From Romboutsia weinsteinii (GTDB lineage Bacteria; Bacillota; Clostridia; Peptostreptococcales; Peptostreptococcaceae): a stretch of DNA of 64,000 nucleotides. The notes below the pieces were generated by a model. That model was not told where the DNA came from, made no database searches, and saw only the letters and a list, made by a program, of their open reading frames with translations. Shown here in pieces: positions 1-8,190 of the stretch. A program made the position numbers and the translations under genes. The stretch covers positions 1 through 64,000 of the forward strand of contig NZ_NOJY02000002.1 in the NCBI RefSeq assembly GCF_002250835.2, written 5' to 3'. The number at the start of each line of letters is the position of its first letter. Within the stretch, counting starts at the first letter, position 1.

Positions 1-19
1 AGATGTGTATAAGAGACAG
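1..19 (+). other. Tn5 mosaic end (Nextera adapter) at contig edge
   Basis: The first 19 bases read AGATGTGTATAAGAGACAG, an exact match to the 19-bp Tn5 mosaic end used in tagmentation libraries. It is not genomic. The native sequence begins at about base 20, so the left edge of this window is the end of an untrimmed contig. Confidence 0.95.
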
Positions 20-86
20 TATAAGTATAGCTCAGCATATTTTAAGATTGTTTTACTGAACACTTATATAATATGTATAAAATAAA

Positions 87-108
87 ACTACTAGTATAAA
101 CTAGTAGC
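87..108 (-). terminator. Terminator after AI-2E transporter gene
   Basis: CTACTAG / CTAGTAG hairpin with a 6-base loop, followed on the minus strand by a T-rich run, just past the stop codon at 113. Confidence 0.6.
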
Positions 109-112
109 TTAA

Positions 113-1252
113 TTAAGGTATCTTGATATCTTTACTCTCGAGTCTTTTATTTACTGATTCAGAAACTAAATCATATACTACACCTAAAAGTGGCATTCCT
201 AATAACATCCCTAAAATTCCAAACAAATTACCTCCAACAATAATTGCTAATAATATCCACAGAGATGAAAGCCCTAAAGAATTACCTACTACTACAGGAT
301 ATATAAATTTGCCGTCCAATTGCTGTATTGTAAGTATAGTTACTAAAAATAATATTACAGCTGTAGGCTTTACCATAAGTATTATAAATGCTGATATTGT
401 TATTCCGACATATGTACCAAATATAGGTACAAAATTTGCCATTGGAATTAATATACTTATAAGTAATGCATATGGCATTTTTAACAATGTCAGTACAATA
501 AAAAATACGGTTCCTAATATTAATCCATCTGTAGATTGGCCTAAAATAAATCTAGAAAACTTATGATTAGTAAGCTTAATAATATATATTATTCTCTCAC
601 ACTTTTTTTCGCTAATATAAGCATACATTACTTTTTTAAATTGTAATGAAAGCTTTTCTTTACTTAATAATATATATATGGATATTATTATTCCTAAAAA
701 TAAATTCATAAAAAAGTTAGTTATACTCACTGTAAAGTTAAGTAAATTTGATATAATCATATTCGTAAGATCACCAACGTAAAGTAATGCTTTTTGAATT
801 GCTGATGGTATATCAAACTCTATATTTTTAAGTACATCTAAATTACTTAGGTTGCTCGTTACGTATGTTTGTAATGAATTTATATAGTTTGGTATATTGT
901 TAGTTAGTGTACTTACACTATCAACTAATTGAGGTACTATGTAATTCATAAATGCACTGAGTAATACTATTACTATTATTAATGTGGATACTAAAGCTAT
1001 TATTCTGGACATTTTCTCTAATCTCTTATATTTTTTTCCTAAGGGTTTTATTATCTTATCTTCAATAAGCTTCATTGGAATATTAAGCAAAAATGCAATT
1101 GCTCCACCTATTAAAAATGGCTTAAATGCAGTTATTAATCTGCTAATAATATTTGGTACTAATGTAGGCTTTATTACTAGTACAAGAAATATCATTATAT
1201 ATGTTGAAATTATTAATTGATTCTTTAATTTTAAGTCTTTTAGTTTATTCAT
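113..1252 (-). CDS. AI-2E family transporter (PerM/YdiK type)
   Basis: A 379-residue integral membrane protein of the AI-2E transporter family (PF01594). About eight hydrophobic segments are visible: two near residues 15-60, one near 85-110, a pair near 160-200, and a C-terminal block from about 235 to 365. The C-terminal block carries the family-typical glycine- and proline-rich stretch (VGGNLFGILGMLLGMPLLG). Substrates in this family are mostly unknown; members have been linked to autoinducer-2 export, Na+/H+ exchange or general efflux, so the name is a family label only. It is a single gene with its own hairpin terminator. A GGAGG-type ribosome site lies 6-8 bases before the ATG. Confidence 0.88.
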   Translation of the reverse strand: MNKLKDLKLKNQLIISTYIMIFLVLVIKPTLVPNIISRLITAFKPFLIGGAIAFLLNIPMKLIEDKIIKPLGKKYKRLEKMSRIIALVSTLIIVIVLLSAFMNYIVPQLVDSVSTLTNNIPNYINSLQTYVTSNLSNLDVLKNIEFDIPSAIQKALLYVGDLTNMIISNLLNFTVSITNFFMNLFLGIIISIYILLSKEKLSLQFKKVMYAYISEKKCERIIYIIKLTNHKFSRFILGQSTDGLILGTVFFIVLTLLKMPYALLISILIPMANFVPIFGTYVGITISAFIILMVKPTAVILFLVTILTIQQLDGKFIYPVVVGNSLGLSSLWILLAIIVGGNLFGILGMLLGMPLLGVVYDLVSESVNKRLESKDIKIP

Positions 1253-1395
1253 GTAGTGCCTCCTGAAAATAGTATAAATATACTACTTTATATTCTCGCT
1301 AAATTTATAACTCTTTATTATACAAAATCTATAACCCCATATATTGTAATATTAACTATGGTGTGTAGACTTAGTTTTATTATGCATTACTCCTA

Positions 1396-1722
1396 TTACC
1401 TATGAGTTCCTTTTATTACTTTAAAACCTTCTCTTTCTAATAATTTTTCATGCTTACTGTAGTTATTGCACTCAACTTCCATACATAAAGCTAAGTGAAT
1501 TGTATCAATATCTTTGTTCTTTAACTGTTTTATCTTATGATTCCAGTCTTCATCATCAGATATTGTTTCATTGCATCCACTGCAATAAAAAAAGCTCGAT
1601 AGCTTTGGATTATTTTCTTTATATATTAAAAATGCATCTTTTGATTCATTATATGCATCAAAACATCCTGTTCCTGAACATTTGCCAACTAGTTTTCGAC
1701 ATGCCATTATTGCTATTGCCAT
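1396..1722 (-). CDS. CGGC-domain protein (putative metal-binding)
   Basis: A 108-residue cytoplasmic protein. It opens with AIMACRKLVGKCSGTGCFDA and contains FFYCSGCNE and LCMEVECNNY, giving several cysteines in the arrangement expected of the CGGC domain (PF08821). That family is thought to bind a metal or cluster, but no reaction is established. It is preceded by a clear ribosome site (AGGAGGGG, about 5 bases before ATG). It stands alone between the AI-2E transporter and the L,D-transpeptidase. Function unknown. Confidence 0.8.
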   Translation of the reverse strand: MAIAIMACRKLVGKCSGTGCFDAYNESKDAFLIYKENNPKLSSFFYCSGCNETISDDEDWNHKIKQLKNKDIDTIHLALCMEVECNNYSKHEKLLEREGFKVIKGTHR

Positions 1723-1837
1723 ATAACCCCTCCTATATTATCTACCTGATAATTTTCTAATAATTTTAATATATATTATTTTATATTTAAAGGTAGTAAA
1801 TGTAAATATATGTTGCTAATTGAATATATACAATAAA

Positions 1838-1867
1838 AAACCGTATCATCAAGTTTTGATACGGTTT
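1838..1867 (-). terminator. Terminator after L,D-transpeptidase gene
   Basis: Perfect 11-bp stem AAACCGTATCA / TGATACGGTTT with an 8-base loop. On the minus strand it ends in TTTTTTATT, so it acts on the gene ending at 1962. Confidence 0.88.
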
Positions 1868-1961
1868 CTATACATCTATTAAATTTCTCTTCTGATTATT
1901 TTAAATTATTATTTTAGCTCTTTTTTCTTTAGTATTTACAAAATTGAGAAATAAAATGAAA

Positions 1962-2435
1962 TTAGTGAATTACTATTGTACTACCTTCAGGCACATTGTC
2001 ATATATCCACTGTGCATTTCCTGTAGCCAGTCTCACACATCCATGACTTATAGCCACTCCCAATCTGCTATCTTTTATATACAGTCCTTTTGCATCATAT
2101 AGTATCGAGTGGTAATAGTAATCATTGACTATATTTGTAGCATATTTTACAGAAGTATTTTCATCTCCTATTGCTGGATATTTAATACCTACAGAAAAAA
2201 CGCCTTTTGGTGTTGGTGTAGATGGTTTTCCAACTGTGCAAGCCCATTTATATAACATTTCCCATCGATTGTCTTTGTTTATATATATGCTAGTAAATCT
2301 TCCATTAGTAGAAGTAATCATTAAGTAACCTGTTGGGCTTATAATTTTATTATCATTTACAAATTGGTTGGTATCAGTATCAAACTTAGTATAATTTAAT
2401 GAATCATTAACTCTTGACGTTTTATAATTTTGAAT
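1962..2435 (-). CDS. L,D-transpeptidase (YkuD domain), no canonical start codon
   Basis: YkuD-type peptidoglycan L,D-transpeptidase. The catalytic motif SHGCVRLATGNAQWIYD is intact (nucleophile Cys, upstream His), and the STPTPKGVF segment typical of the fold is present. The first ATG (2319-2321) has no ribosome site and lies inside the domain: the preceding in-frame codons encode a linker then ISPTGYLM, the usual first strand of YkuD. The frame is open back to a stop at 2466-2468, with no ATG, GTG or TTG. A perfect AAAGGAGGG site at about 2442-2450 precedes an ATT codon at 2433-2435 by 7 bases, so I take ATT as the probable start. No signal peptide is visible, unusual for an enzyme acting outside the membrane, so this may be an N-terminally shortened copy. 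Confidence 0.72.
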   Translation of the reverse strand: MQNYKTSRVNDSLNYTKFDTDTNQFVNDNKIISPTGYLMITSTNGRFTSIYINKDNRWEMLYKWACTVGKPSTPTPKGVFSVGIKYPAIGDENTSVKYATNIVNDYYYHSILYDAKGLYIKDSRLGVAISHGCVRLATGNAQWIYDNVPEGSTIVIH

Positions 2436-2634
2436 AACAATCCCTCCTTTACTTAATTTATAATTTTACTTATTAATAATAAAAAGCCTATATCTAAATT
2501 AAAGGATCTTGTATTCTTTTTATCTTATATAAAATACTATATAGTCAATAAAAATAGACTATGAAAATAAAAATTCGTTTTGCTCATATCATAATGACTG
2601 TGTCCATTGCTCAAGCTTATCAGTCAGTATATAA

Positions 2635-2668
2635 AAAACCACATTGACTGTTTTGCCAATGTGGTTTT
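2635..2668 (-). terminator. Terminator after PqqD-like gene
   Basis: AAAACCACATTG / CAATGTGGTTTT stem (12 bp, 10-base loop) with a T run on the minus strand. It closes the OPT-PqqD operon. Confidence 0.88.
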
Positions 2669-2683
2669 AATTAATTTTAATTA

Positions 2684-3028
2684 TTAATCTATTTTTTCAA
2701 TATACTTGCAATTTACATCTATATGGTTTAGAAATAGTAATAATCTTTCATAAAGTGGATGCACTTTTTCTCCAAATTCAAGTTCCAAATTTTTTCCTAT
2801 TTCATTAACAGTCTTTTTTCCGTCAATTTGTACAAATACAGCACTACTATATTCATCTAATGTAGTCTTTTTGTACAGAGGAATTTTAAATTTTAGTTTT
2901 CTAAAGATATTTTGAATCTTATGATCTTGTTTTTCAAGTATAGTGATTATTCCATCTTTATCTACTTCATATTCAACACAATCACAAATTTTAAATATAA
3001 TATTTAAAACTTCATCATTATTTTTCAT
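2684..3028 (-). CDS. PqqD-like protein next to OPT transporter
   Basis: A 114-residue protein whose residues 55-110 resemble the PqqD family (PF05402). The helix-turn-helix-like core is SSAVFVQIDGKKTVNEIGK, followed by an acidic helix. PqqD proteins bind and present precursor peptides to modifying enzymes, but no radical SAM enzyme or precursor gene lies here. Its start overlaps the end of the OPT transporter gene by 11 bases, so the two are translationally coupled. It probably assists the transporter, for example by binding a peptide or the carrier; that role is inferred from coupling only. Confidence 0.7.
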   Translation of the reverse strand: MKNNDEVLNIIFKICDCVEYEVDKDGIITILEKQDHKIQNIFRKLKFKIPLYKKTTLDEYSSAVFVQIDGKKTVNEIGKNLELEFGEKVHPLYERLLLFLNHIDVNCKYIEKID

Positions 3029-4943
3029 TCTTCTTCACTTTAGATCCCATAATTGGTATTATAGTAGCTATGACTAAAACTATTAATAACACTACAGCCA
3101 TCATATTACTAGCAGCAAATCCTGTTGGAGTTTTAGGTGTTATAACACCTGTTACTTGTAATATTATTCCTATTAAACCTATTATAGATCCTCCAGCAAC
3201 AAGTCCTGAAGATAAACTTATACCATTTGAAACTTTAACTTCTTTTTCCTCTGCACTTTTACACATTTTTTCAACGAATAAACGTATTAATGCTCCTACT
3301 AATATTATAGAAGTTGTTGATATAGGTAAATAGAATCCTATAGCTATAGTCATTATTGGTAGATTTAAGAAGAATAAGAATAAAGCTATAACAACCCCTA
3401 CTATAATCATCGGCCAAGGTAAGTTACCTGACATTATACCAGAAGTTAATGTAGACATTAAGTTTGCTTGTGGTAAGGCAAATGGTGCATCTGCCCCTGT
3501 AATTGCTAATTGACTAGAAAGTAACATTATTGTTCCTGTAACAACAACAACACCTACTATACTAGCTATCACGAAACTATTTTGCATTTCCTTTTTACTT
3601 CCACCTATTATATAAGTTACCTTCTGAGACTGGCTATATCCACCAGCTACTGATATAGCAACAACCATAAATGCTGCAAATAATAATAGTGACTTATTAT
3701 CAGCAAGGCTTGTCCATCCCATTATAACGAATACTAATGTTAATATAACTAATGATGCTATTGTCATACCTGATACAGGAAGATTTGATGTTCCTATTGT
3801 ACCTGTTAAACGTCCTGCAACTATTACAAATAATAAAGATAGTATTAATGAAACTATAGCTCCTACTATAGCCATTTTAATACTTCCAGATATTACAAAT
3901 GCTGCTACAAATGCTATTACAACACCACCTAAAAGTATTATCATTTCACCAGAATTACCTTCTGTGCTACCATCATTGCTTGATTTTGCTTTTAATGTTT
4001 CTTTTATTGAAACAACTATAGTTGGTATAAGTTTTAAAGCTCCTATTATACCACCACAAAGCATCATCCCTGCTCCTATATACTTAACATAACTTCCAGA
4101 TATTGCATTAACATCCATTTGGTTAATGATTATTGAAGCATCATTCCATGAATTCATGTTATTTGCTGCCATATCAGTAAAGTAACCAATTAAAGGAGCT
4201 ATACCAAAGTTAGATAATATAGATCCTGCAAACATAGTTAAAGATACTTCAAGACCTACTATAAATCCTATACCTAATAGTAATGGATTTACTTCTGTAG
4301 AGAATTTCCACTTATAGAATTTACTTCCTACAAAAGTCATAGTATTATTAACAACATTTAAGAATGAGCTTGTTAAAACATTTATTATACCACTTATTCC
4401 AAATCCAATTCCCATAAACTTTATAGCGTCTCCTGCACCTTCAGATGCAACTAAAGTTTCAGAAATAGCCATAGACTCTGGATACATAAGTTTTCCATGT
4501 TCTTCAACAATTAGGTAATTGTAAACTAATGATAGACACCCTATACCAAATAGAGCTCCACCTACACCTACTATTACTCCTTCAACAAAAGTAATTTTAC
4601 TACCTATTAATATAATTGCTGGTAATACATAAATCATACCACTTGCTATAGACTCTCCACCACTTGACATACCTTGTATAATATTTTTACCAAGTATACC
4701 TTTATCACGAGCAAACGCTCCTATAAGCATTGAACCTATTATAGCACCAGGTATCCCTGCTGCAACCGTTAACCCTGATTTCATACCAGAGTAAGCAGTC
4801 GATGCCGCAAATAAAGCAGCTAATATTATACCTATTATCATAACTGCAAGGTTTGACCCTTTTTTAGACTTATCCGTTATATAAGGAACATAATCTTTTC
4901 CCGATACACCGCCATAAGCTTCTTTTGGTAATTTCTTTTCCAT
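3018..4943 (-). CDS. OPT family oligopeptide transporter
   Basis: A 641-residue polytopic membrane protein of the oligopeptide transporter (OPT) family, prokaryotic type. It has about 15 hydrophobic segments across its length and the family-typical early motif with SGMKSGLTVAAGIPGAIIG (residues about 52-70) followed by NIIQGMSSGGESIASG. It likely imports small peptides or peptide-like metal chelates by proton symport. The ribosome site AAGGAGG sits 9 bases before the ATG. It forms a two-gene operon with the PqqD-like gene. The leader carries a CodY-like site, which would fit nutrient control. Confidence 0.9.
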   Translation of the reverse strand: MEKKLPKEAYGGVSGKDYVPYITDKSKKGSNLAVMIIGIILAALFAASTAYSGMKSGLTVAAGIPGAIIGSMLIGAFARDKGILGKNIIQGMSSGGESIASGMIYVLPAIILIGSKITFVEGVIVGVGGALFGIGCLSLVYNYLIVEEHGKLMYPESMAISETLVASEGAGDAIKFMGIGFGISGIINVLTSSFLNVVNNTMTFVGSKFYKWKFSTEVNPLLLGIGFIVGLEVSLTMFAGSILSNFGIAPLIGYFTDMAANNMNSWNDASIIINQMDVNAISGSYVKYIGAGMMLCGGIIGALKLIPTIVVSIKETLKAKSSNDGSTEGNSGEMIILLGGVVIAFVAAFVISGSIKMAIVGAIVSLILSLLFVIVAGRLTGTIGTSNLPVSGMTIASLVILTLVFVIMGWTSLADNKSLLLFAAFMVVAISVAGGYSQSQKVTYIIGGSKKEMQNSFVIASIVGVVVVTGTIMLLSSQLAITGADAPFALPQANLMSTLTSGIMSGNLPWPMIIVGVVIALFLFFLNLPIMTIAIGFYLPISTTSIILVGALIRLFVEKMCKSAEEKEVKVSNGISLSSGLVAGGSIIGLIGIILQVTGVITPKTPTGFAASNMMAVVLLIVLVIATIIPIMGSKVKKNEK

Positions 4944-5061
4944 ATCGAATTTTCCTCCTTTTTGTCGATTAAATCAATTATAACATGCCCTAAGCCTAAT
5001 TCGACATATTTTTTCATGTTTTTTCATGTTTTTCACAGTATTTCTTTTGTTTTATCTCATA

Positions 5062-5081
5062 GTTATAATATTTTGAAAAAT
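5062..5081 (-). promoter_or_regulatory. Candidate CodY site and -10 for OPT operon
   Basis: On the minus strand ATTTTTCAAAATATT (5067-5081) matches the 15-base CodY consensus AATTTTCWGAAAATT at 12 positions. It overlaps a possible -10 box TATAAC (5062-5067). No good -35 is visible. A roughly 10-bp direct repeat (TTTTTTCATG twice, about 5010-5035) lies in the leader. Weak evidence. Confidence 0.35.
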
Positions 5082-5233
5082 CATATGAGAAAATCCTATT
5101 TAAAAGCAAATTATGATATTTAAATTCATTACAGTTTTCGTATTGTAGCTTTAAATATTCATTGAGCTTCTATTTTGGGGCTTTTGTTTTTACTTTTTGT
5201 AAATACCTTACTTTTTATTCTTTTACTAAAATT

Positions 5234-5281
5234 TTATTTATATAAATATCTCCTCGTCTTCTTCAGGTTTTCACTTTTCAT
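5234..5281 (-). other. Possible 15-codon ORF in OPT leader region
   Basis: In the 426-base gap between the OPT and GNAT genes, an ATG with a GGAGAA site 4-5 bases upstream opens a 15-codon frame, MKSENLKKTRRYLYK, rich in Lys and Arg. It could be a leader peptide or chance. The rest of the gap shows only the CodY-like site, the short repeat and the GNAT terminator. Confidence 0.25.
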
Positions 5282-5328
5282 ATCGTTCTCCATATAATAT
5301 TGATAATACAAATATTATCTAAATAAAA

Positions 5329-5366
5329 AAATCTGGACAGATAATGTTGTTTATCTGTCCAGATTT
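5329..5366 (-). terminator. Terminator after GNAT gene
   Basis: Perfect 16-bp stem AAATCTGGACAGATAA / TTATCTGTCCAGATTT with a short loop and T run on the minus strand. Confidence 0.92.
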
Positions 5367-5369
5367 ACT

Positions 5370-5825
5370 TTATAAAAGTTCCATTTTTATAAATGTAACA
5401 GGCGTTCCAAATGATTCCGTATTCTCAAATCCTACTTCTATAAATCCAATTGATTTATACAAATAAATAGCACGTTCATTAAAATCAGCAACACGAAGAG
5501 TTATTTTTCCATCGTAATTATAATATCTTCGACCAAAATTCATACACTCTTTAACAAAGCATTTACCATAACCCTTACCTGTACCTTGAGGCCTTATTCC
5601 AAATCCAATTTCCATAATGTCCTTACTAAAGCTATATTCATATATACCAAATAAATCTTCCTTTTCATCCAGTACAGAGAAAAAATCCACTCCATTATCA
5701 TCAAAGATTTCAGCATCGGCTTCATCTCTTGCATGTAATGGAGTATTATAAAATTCATAGGGCTTTTCATATTTCCAGTCTAAATAAGACACAGCATGAC
5801 CTTTACTCATTTTTACAATTTTCAT
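5370..5825 (-). CDS. GNAT family N-acetyltransferase
   Basis: A 151-residue acetyltransferase of the GNAT fold. The acetyl-CoA loop is seen as GFGIRPQGTGKGYGKCF (about residues 73-89), followed by the typical LRVADFNERAIYLYKSIGF segment (about 111-130) that forms strand 5 and helix 4. Substrate unknown; resemblance to RimI/RimJ-like enzymes is only general. It lies 26 bases downstream of the TauE/SafE gene and may share its transcript, ending at the strong hairpin. Confidence 0.87.
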   Translation of the reverse strand: MKIVKMSKGHAVSYLDWKYEKPYEFYNTPLHARDEADAEIFDDNGVDFFSVLDEKEDLFGIYEYSFSKDIMEIGFGIRPQGTGKGYGKCFVKECMNFGRRYYNYDGKITLRVADFNERAIYLYKSIGFIEVGFENTESFGTPVTFIKMELL

Positions 5826-5851
5826 ATAATAATCCCCCCAGTAACTTAATT

Positions 5852-6628
5852 TTATTTTATTATGTTATAAAAATTGAAACACATAATTATTATCATGCAC
5901 CATGAAAATAGACTCTTTACATTTTTCATATTCATCTTACTCGATAAATAACTGCCTAAGAATCCTCCACTAATGCCTCCAATAATCATATAAATTAAGA
6001 CTTCTAAATTATATACTCCAAGACCTTCACCTAACATAACTGATAAAATTTTTGAACCTTGTGAAAAGAATATTATAAATATAGAGTGAATAGAACTTTC
6101 TTTTGTATCCATACCTAATAAGTACATTAATACAATTACATTTAGTGGGCCTCCTCCTATTCCTAAAAATGAAGCTACTACCCCAAGTGTTACTCCAACC
6201 AAAGCACATGCAAATACATTTTTAACTTTAAATCCTTTAATCTTATCGTCATTTATATATAATATTAATACTATAAACATTAATAAAAATAAAACAACTG
6301 ATTGAATTTTTTGAGCCATTACCTCATTATTTAAAATAGTTATGAATAAAGTAAATAGGTTCTTACCAATATTTCCTCCAAGTATAGAGCCAAGTGCAAT
6401 AGCTACAGTCCTTTTTCCATCTAGCTTAACTTTGTTTTTTATATTCTTACCAAGTGAAACAACAGACATTGAAAAAACAGTAAAACTTGACAGCACACCA
6501 ATAGTGGCTATATTATAATCACCTAGCATATCAAGCACAGGCTTTATTATAACTCCTCCTCCAAGTCCTGAAATAGCTCCACTTGTAGTTGCAATTAATC
6601 CTACTAAAAAATATATTAATATATTCAC
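5852..6628 (-). CDS. TauE/SafE family anion exporter
   Basis: A 258-residue membrane protein with seven to eight hydrophobic segments and the internal duplication typical of the TauE/SafE family (PF01925). Each half carries a glycine-rich motif: SGLGGGVIIKPVLDM (about residues 20-34) and LGIGGGPLNVIVLMYLLG (about 155-172). Relatives export sulfite, sulfoacetate or other organosulfur anions, but the substrate here cannot be read. The GNAT gene follows closely downstream. Confidence 0.88.
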   Translation of the reverse strand: MNILIYFLVGLIATTSGAISGLGGGVIIKPVLDMLGDYNIATIGVLSSFTVFSMSVVSLGKNIKNKVKLDGKRTVAIALGSILGGNIGKNLFTLFITILNNEVMAQKIQSVVLFLLMFIVLILYINDDKIKGFKVKNVFACALVGVTLGVVASFLGIGGGPLNVIVLMYLLGMDTKESSIHSIFIIFFSQGSKILSVMLGEGLGVYNLEVLIYMIIGGISGGFLGSYLSSKMNMKNVKSLFSWCMIIIMCFNFYNIIK

Positions 6629-6690
6629 AAAACTTCACCTCATTGATATATGTATTTTTTATTTTACTTAATTAGTATAAAATAAATATA

Positions 6691-6718
6691 GAAAAAGAGC
6701 CATGTAAATAGCTCTTTT
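6691..6718 (-). terminator. Terminator of mur operon
   Basis: AAAAGAGC / GCTCTTTT hairpin with a 10-base loop, ending in T residues on the minus strand, 40 bases past the murP stop. Confidence 0.7.
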
Positions 6719-6758
6719 ATAAAGTAACTTATATGTATTATATAATCTCAATCTTATC

Positions 6759-8165
6759 TTAATATTCATCTATTCCTTTTGGAACTGCAAAGAAGTAAGT
6801 AAATAAGAATCCTAGTACATAAGCAATACATAAACTTAAGAAGTAATAAAGCATTTTATCAGGAAGCATTATAGGTATTGCCGTAAGTCCTGCCGGTCCA
6901 TATGCTATTGATGCAACCTTCATGTATGATGCAAATGCACCTGCAAATCCTCCTGCAATAGATGCTGTTATAAATGGTGTTCCTAGAGGAAGGGTAACTC
7001 CATATAATAGGGGTTCACCTATCCCTAATAAACCAACTGGTAAAGATGCTCTTATAACATTTCTTAACTTTTCATTTCTTCCTTTAGCTCTTAAATATAT
7101 TGCAAATGCAGCTCCTATCTGACCAGCTCCTGCCATACATAATATTGGGAATAACGTTATACTTCCAGTGCTTTCAAGTTGTAATACATAAAAAGGAATT
7201 AATCCATGATGTAGTCCTACCATTAATAATGGTAAGAAACTTGCGGATAATATAAACCCTCCAACTATTGCCATAGGACCTTCTGTCATTATTAAAGTTT
7301 CTAACACTTTCATTATTCCATCAGATACAAATCCTGATGCAGGCATTATTATAAATATAGTTATCATACAAGTTAATAATATTGATATTAATGGAGTTAG
7401 TATATTATCAAATACATCTGGCATAACTTTTCTAACTCTTTTTTCAATAAACGCAAGTATAGCTACACTAACAATAACACCTATAATTCCACCCTTACCA
7501 GAGATTAGTATACTATTTAATCTGTTATCAGCATTAAATAAACCTAACATCTGAGATATGGTATCTATATTTGCACTTATAGTTATTGCCCCTATCATTC
7601 CACCTAGACCTTCTGTTGCACCAAACTCTTTTGCTGAGTTGATACCAACAAATATTGCTAGATATCCAAACAATCCATTACCTATAGTTTGTAAAAACGT
7701 TATCCAGATAGGTATTTCAGTAATACCTTGTGCTGCATATGTATTAGTAAAATATCCTGCTATACCATTACAAAGACCTGCTGCTATGATTGCTGGTATT
7801 AATGGAACAAATATATTAGCTACCTTTTTTAATGCTTGTTTAAATTTATTATCATTTTGTTTTCTTTTTTCTTTATTTTCAGCTACATAGTCTTTATCAT
7901 TACTACTTGATTCACTATTAAACTTATAATTTTGATTTATATAGTCTCCTATTTTTCTACTTTTTCCAGGTCCTACTACTACTTGAATTGTACTATCTTC
8001 AACTACTCCAATAACACCATCAATATCTTGTAATTCGGTTATATTGACTAGAGCTTTGTCTTTTACAGTAGCTCTAACTCTAGTCATACAATTTGTTAAA
8101 TTTGAAATGTTCTTTTCTCCACCTAAACCATCGACAATTTGTTTTGAAATCAATTCTAAATTCAT
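6759..8165 (-). CDS. murP: PTS EIIBC, N-acetylmuramic acid type (MurP-like)
   Basis: A 468-residue phosphotransferase permease. The N-terminal EIIB domain (residues 1-85) has the phosphorylation site in SNLTNCMTRVRATV (Cys26). After a charged linker, a glucose/sucrose-family EIIC domain begins near residue 108 with about ten membrane segments and GIGEPLLYGVTLPLGTPF near 375-395. There is no EIIA domain, as in known MurP, so it depends on a separate EIIA; the glucose-type EIIA at 60381-60881 is a candidate. It imports N-acetylmuramic acid as the 6-phosphate, which fits its place 25 bases after murQ and after the murR-type regulator. Confidence 0.88.
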   Translation of the reverse strand: MNLELISKQIVDGLGGEKNISNLTNCMTRVRATVKDKALVNITELQDIDGVIGVVEDSTIQVVVGPGKSRKIGDYINQNYKFNSESSSNDKDYVAENKEKRKQNDNKFKQALKKVANIFVPLIPAIIAAGLCNGIAGYFTNTYAAQGITEIPIWITFLQTIGNGLFGYLAIFVGINSAKEFGATEGLGGMIGAITISANIDTISQMLGLFNADNRLNSILISGKGGIIGVIVSVAILAFIEKRVRKVMPDVFDNILTPLISILLTCMITIFIIMPASGFVSDGIMKVLETLIMTEGPMAIVGGFILSASFLPLLMVGLHHGLIPFYVLQLESTGSITLFPILCMAGAGQIGAAFAIYLRAKGRNEKLRNVIRASLPVGLLGIGEPLLYGVTLPLGTPFITASIAGGFAGAFASYMKVASIAYGPAGLTAIPIMLPDKMLYYFLSLCIAYVLGFLFTYFFAVPKGIDEY

Positions 8166-8190
8166 GCCTTATCTCCCTCATTATGTTTTT

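Noticed and set aside
123..566. 147-codon plus-strand frame over the AI-2E gene
   Set aside because: It overlaps the well-supported transporter on the other strand and lacks a ribosome site and protein features.
6027..6209. 60-codon minus-strand frame inside the TauE/SafE gene
   Set aside because: It overlaps the real gene in another frame, with no start site or recognisable domain.
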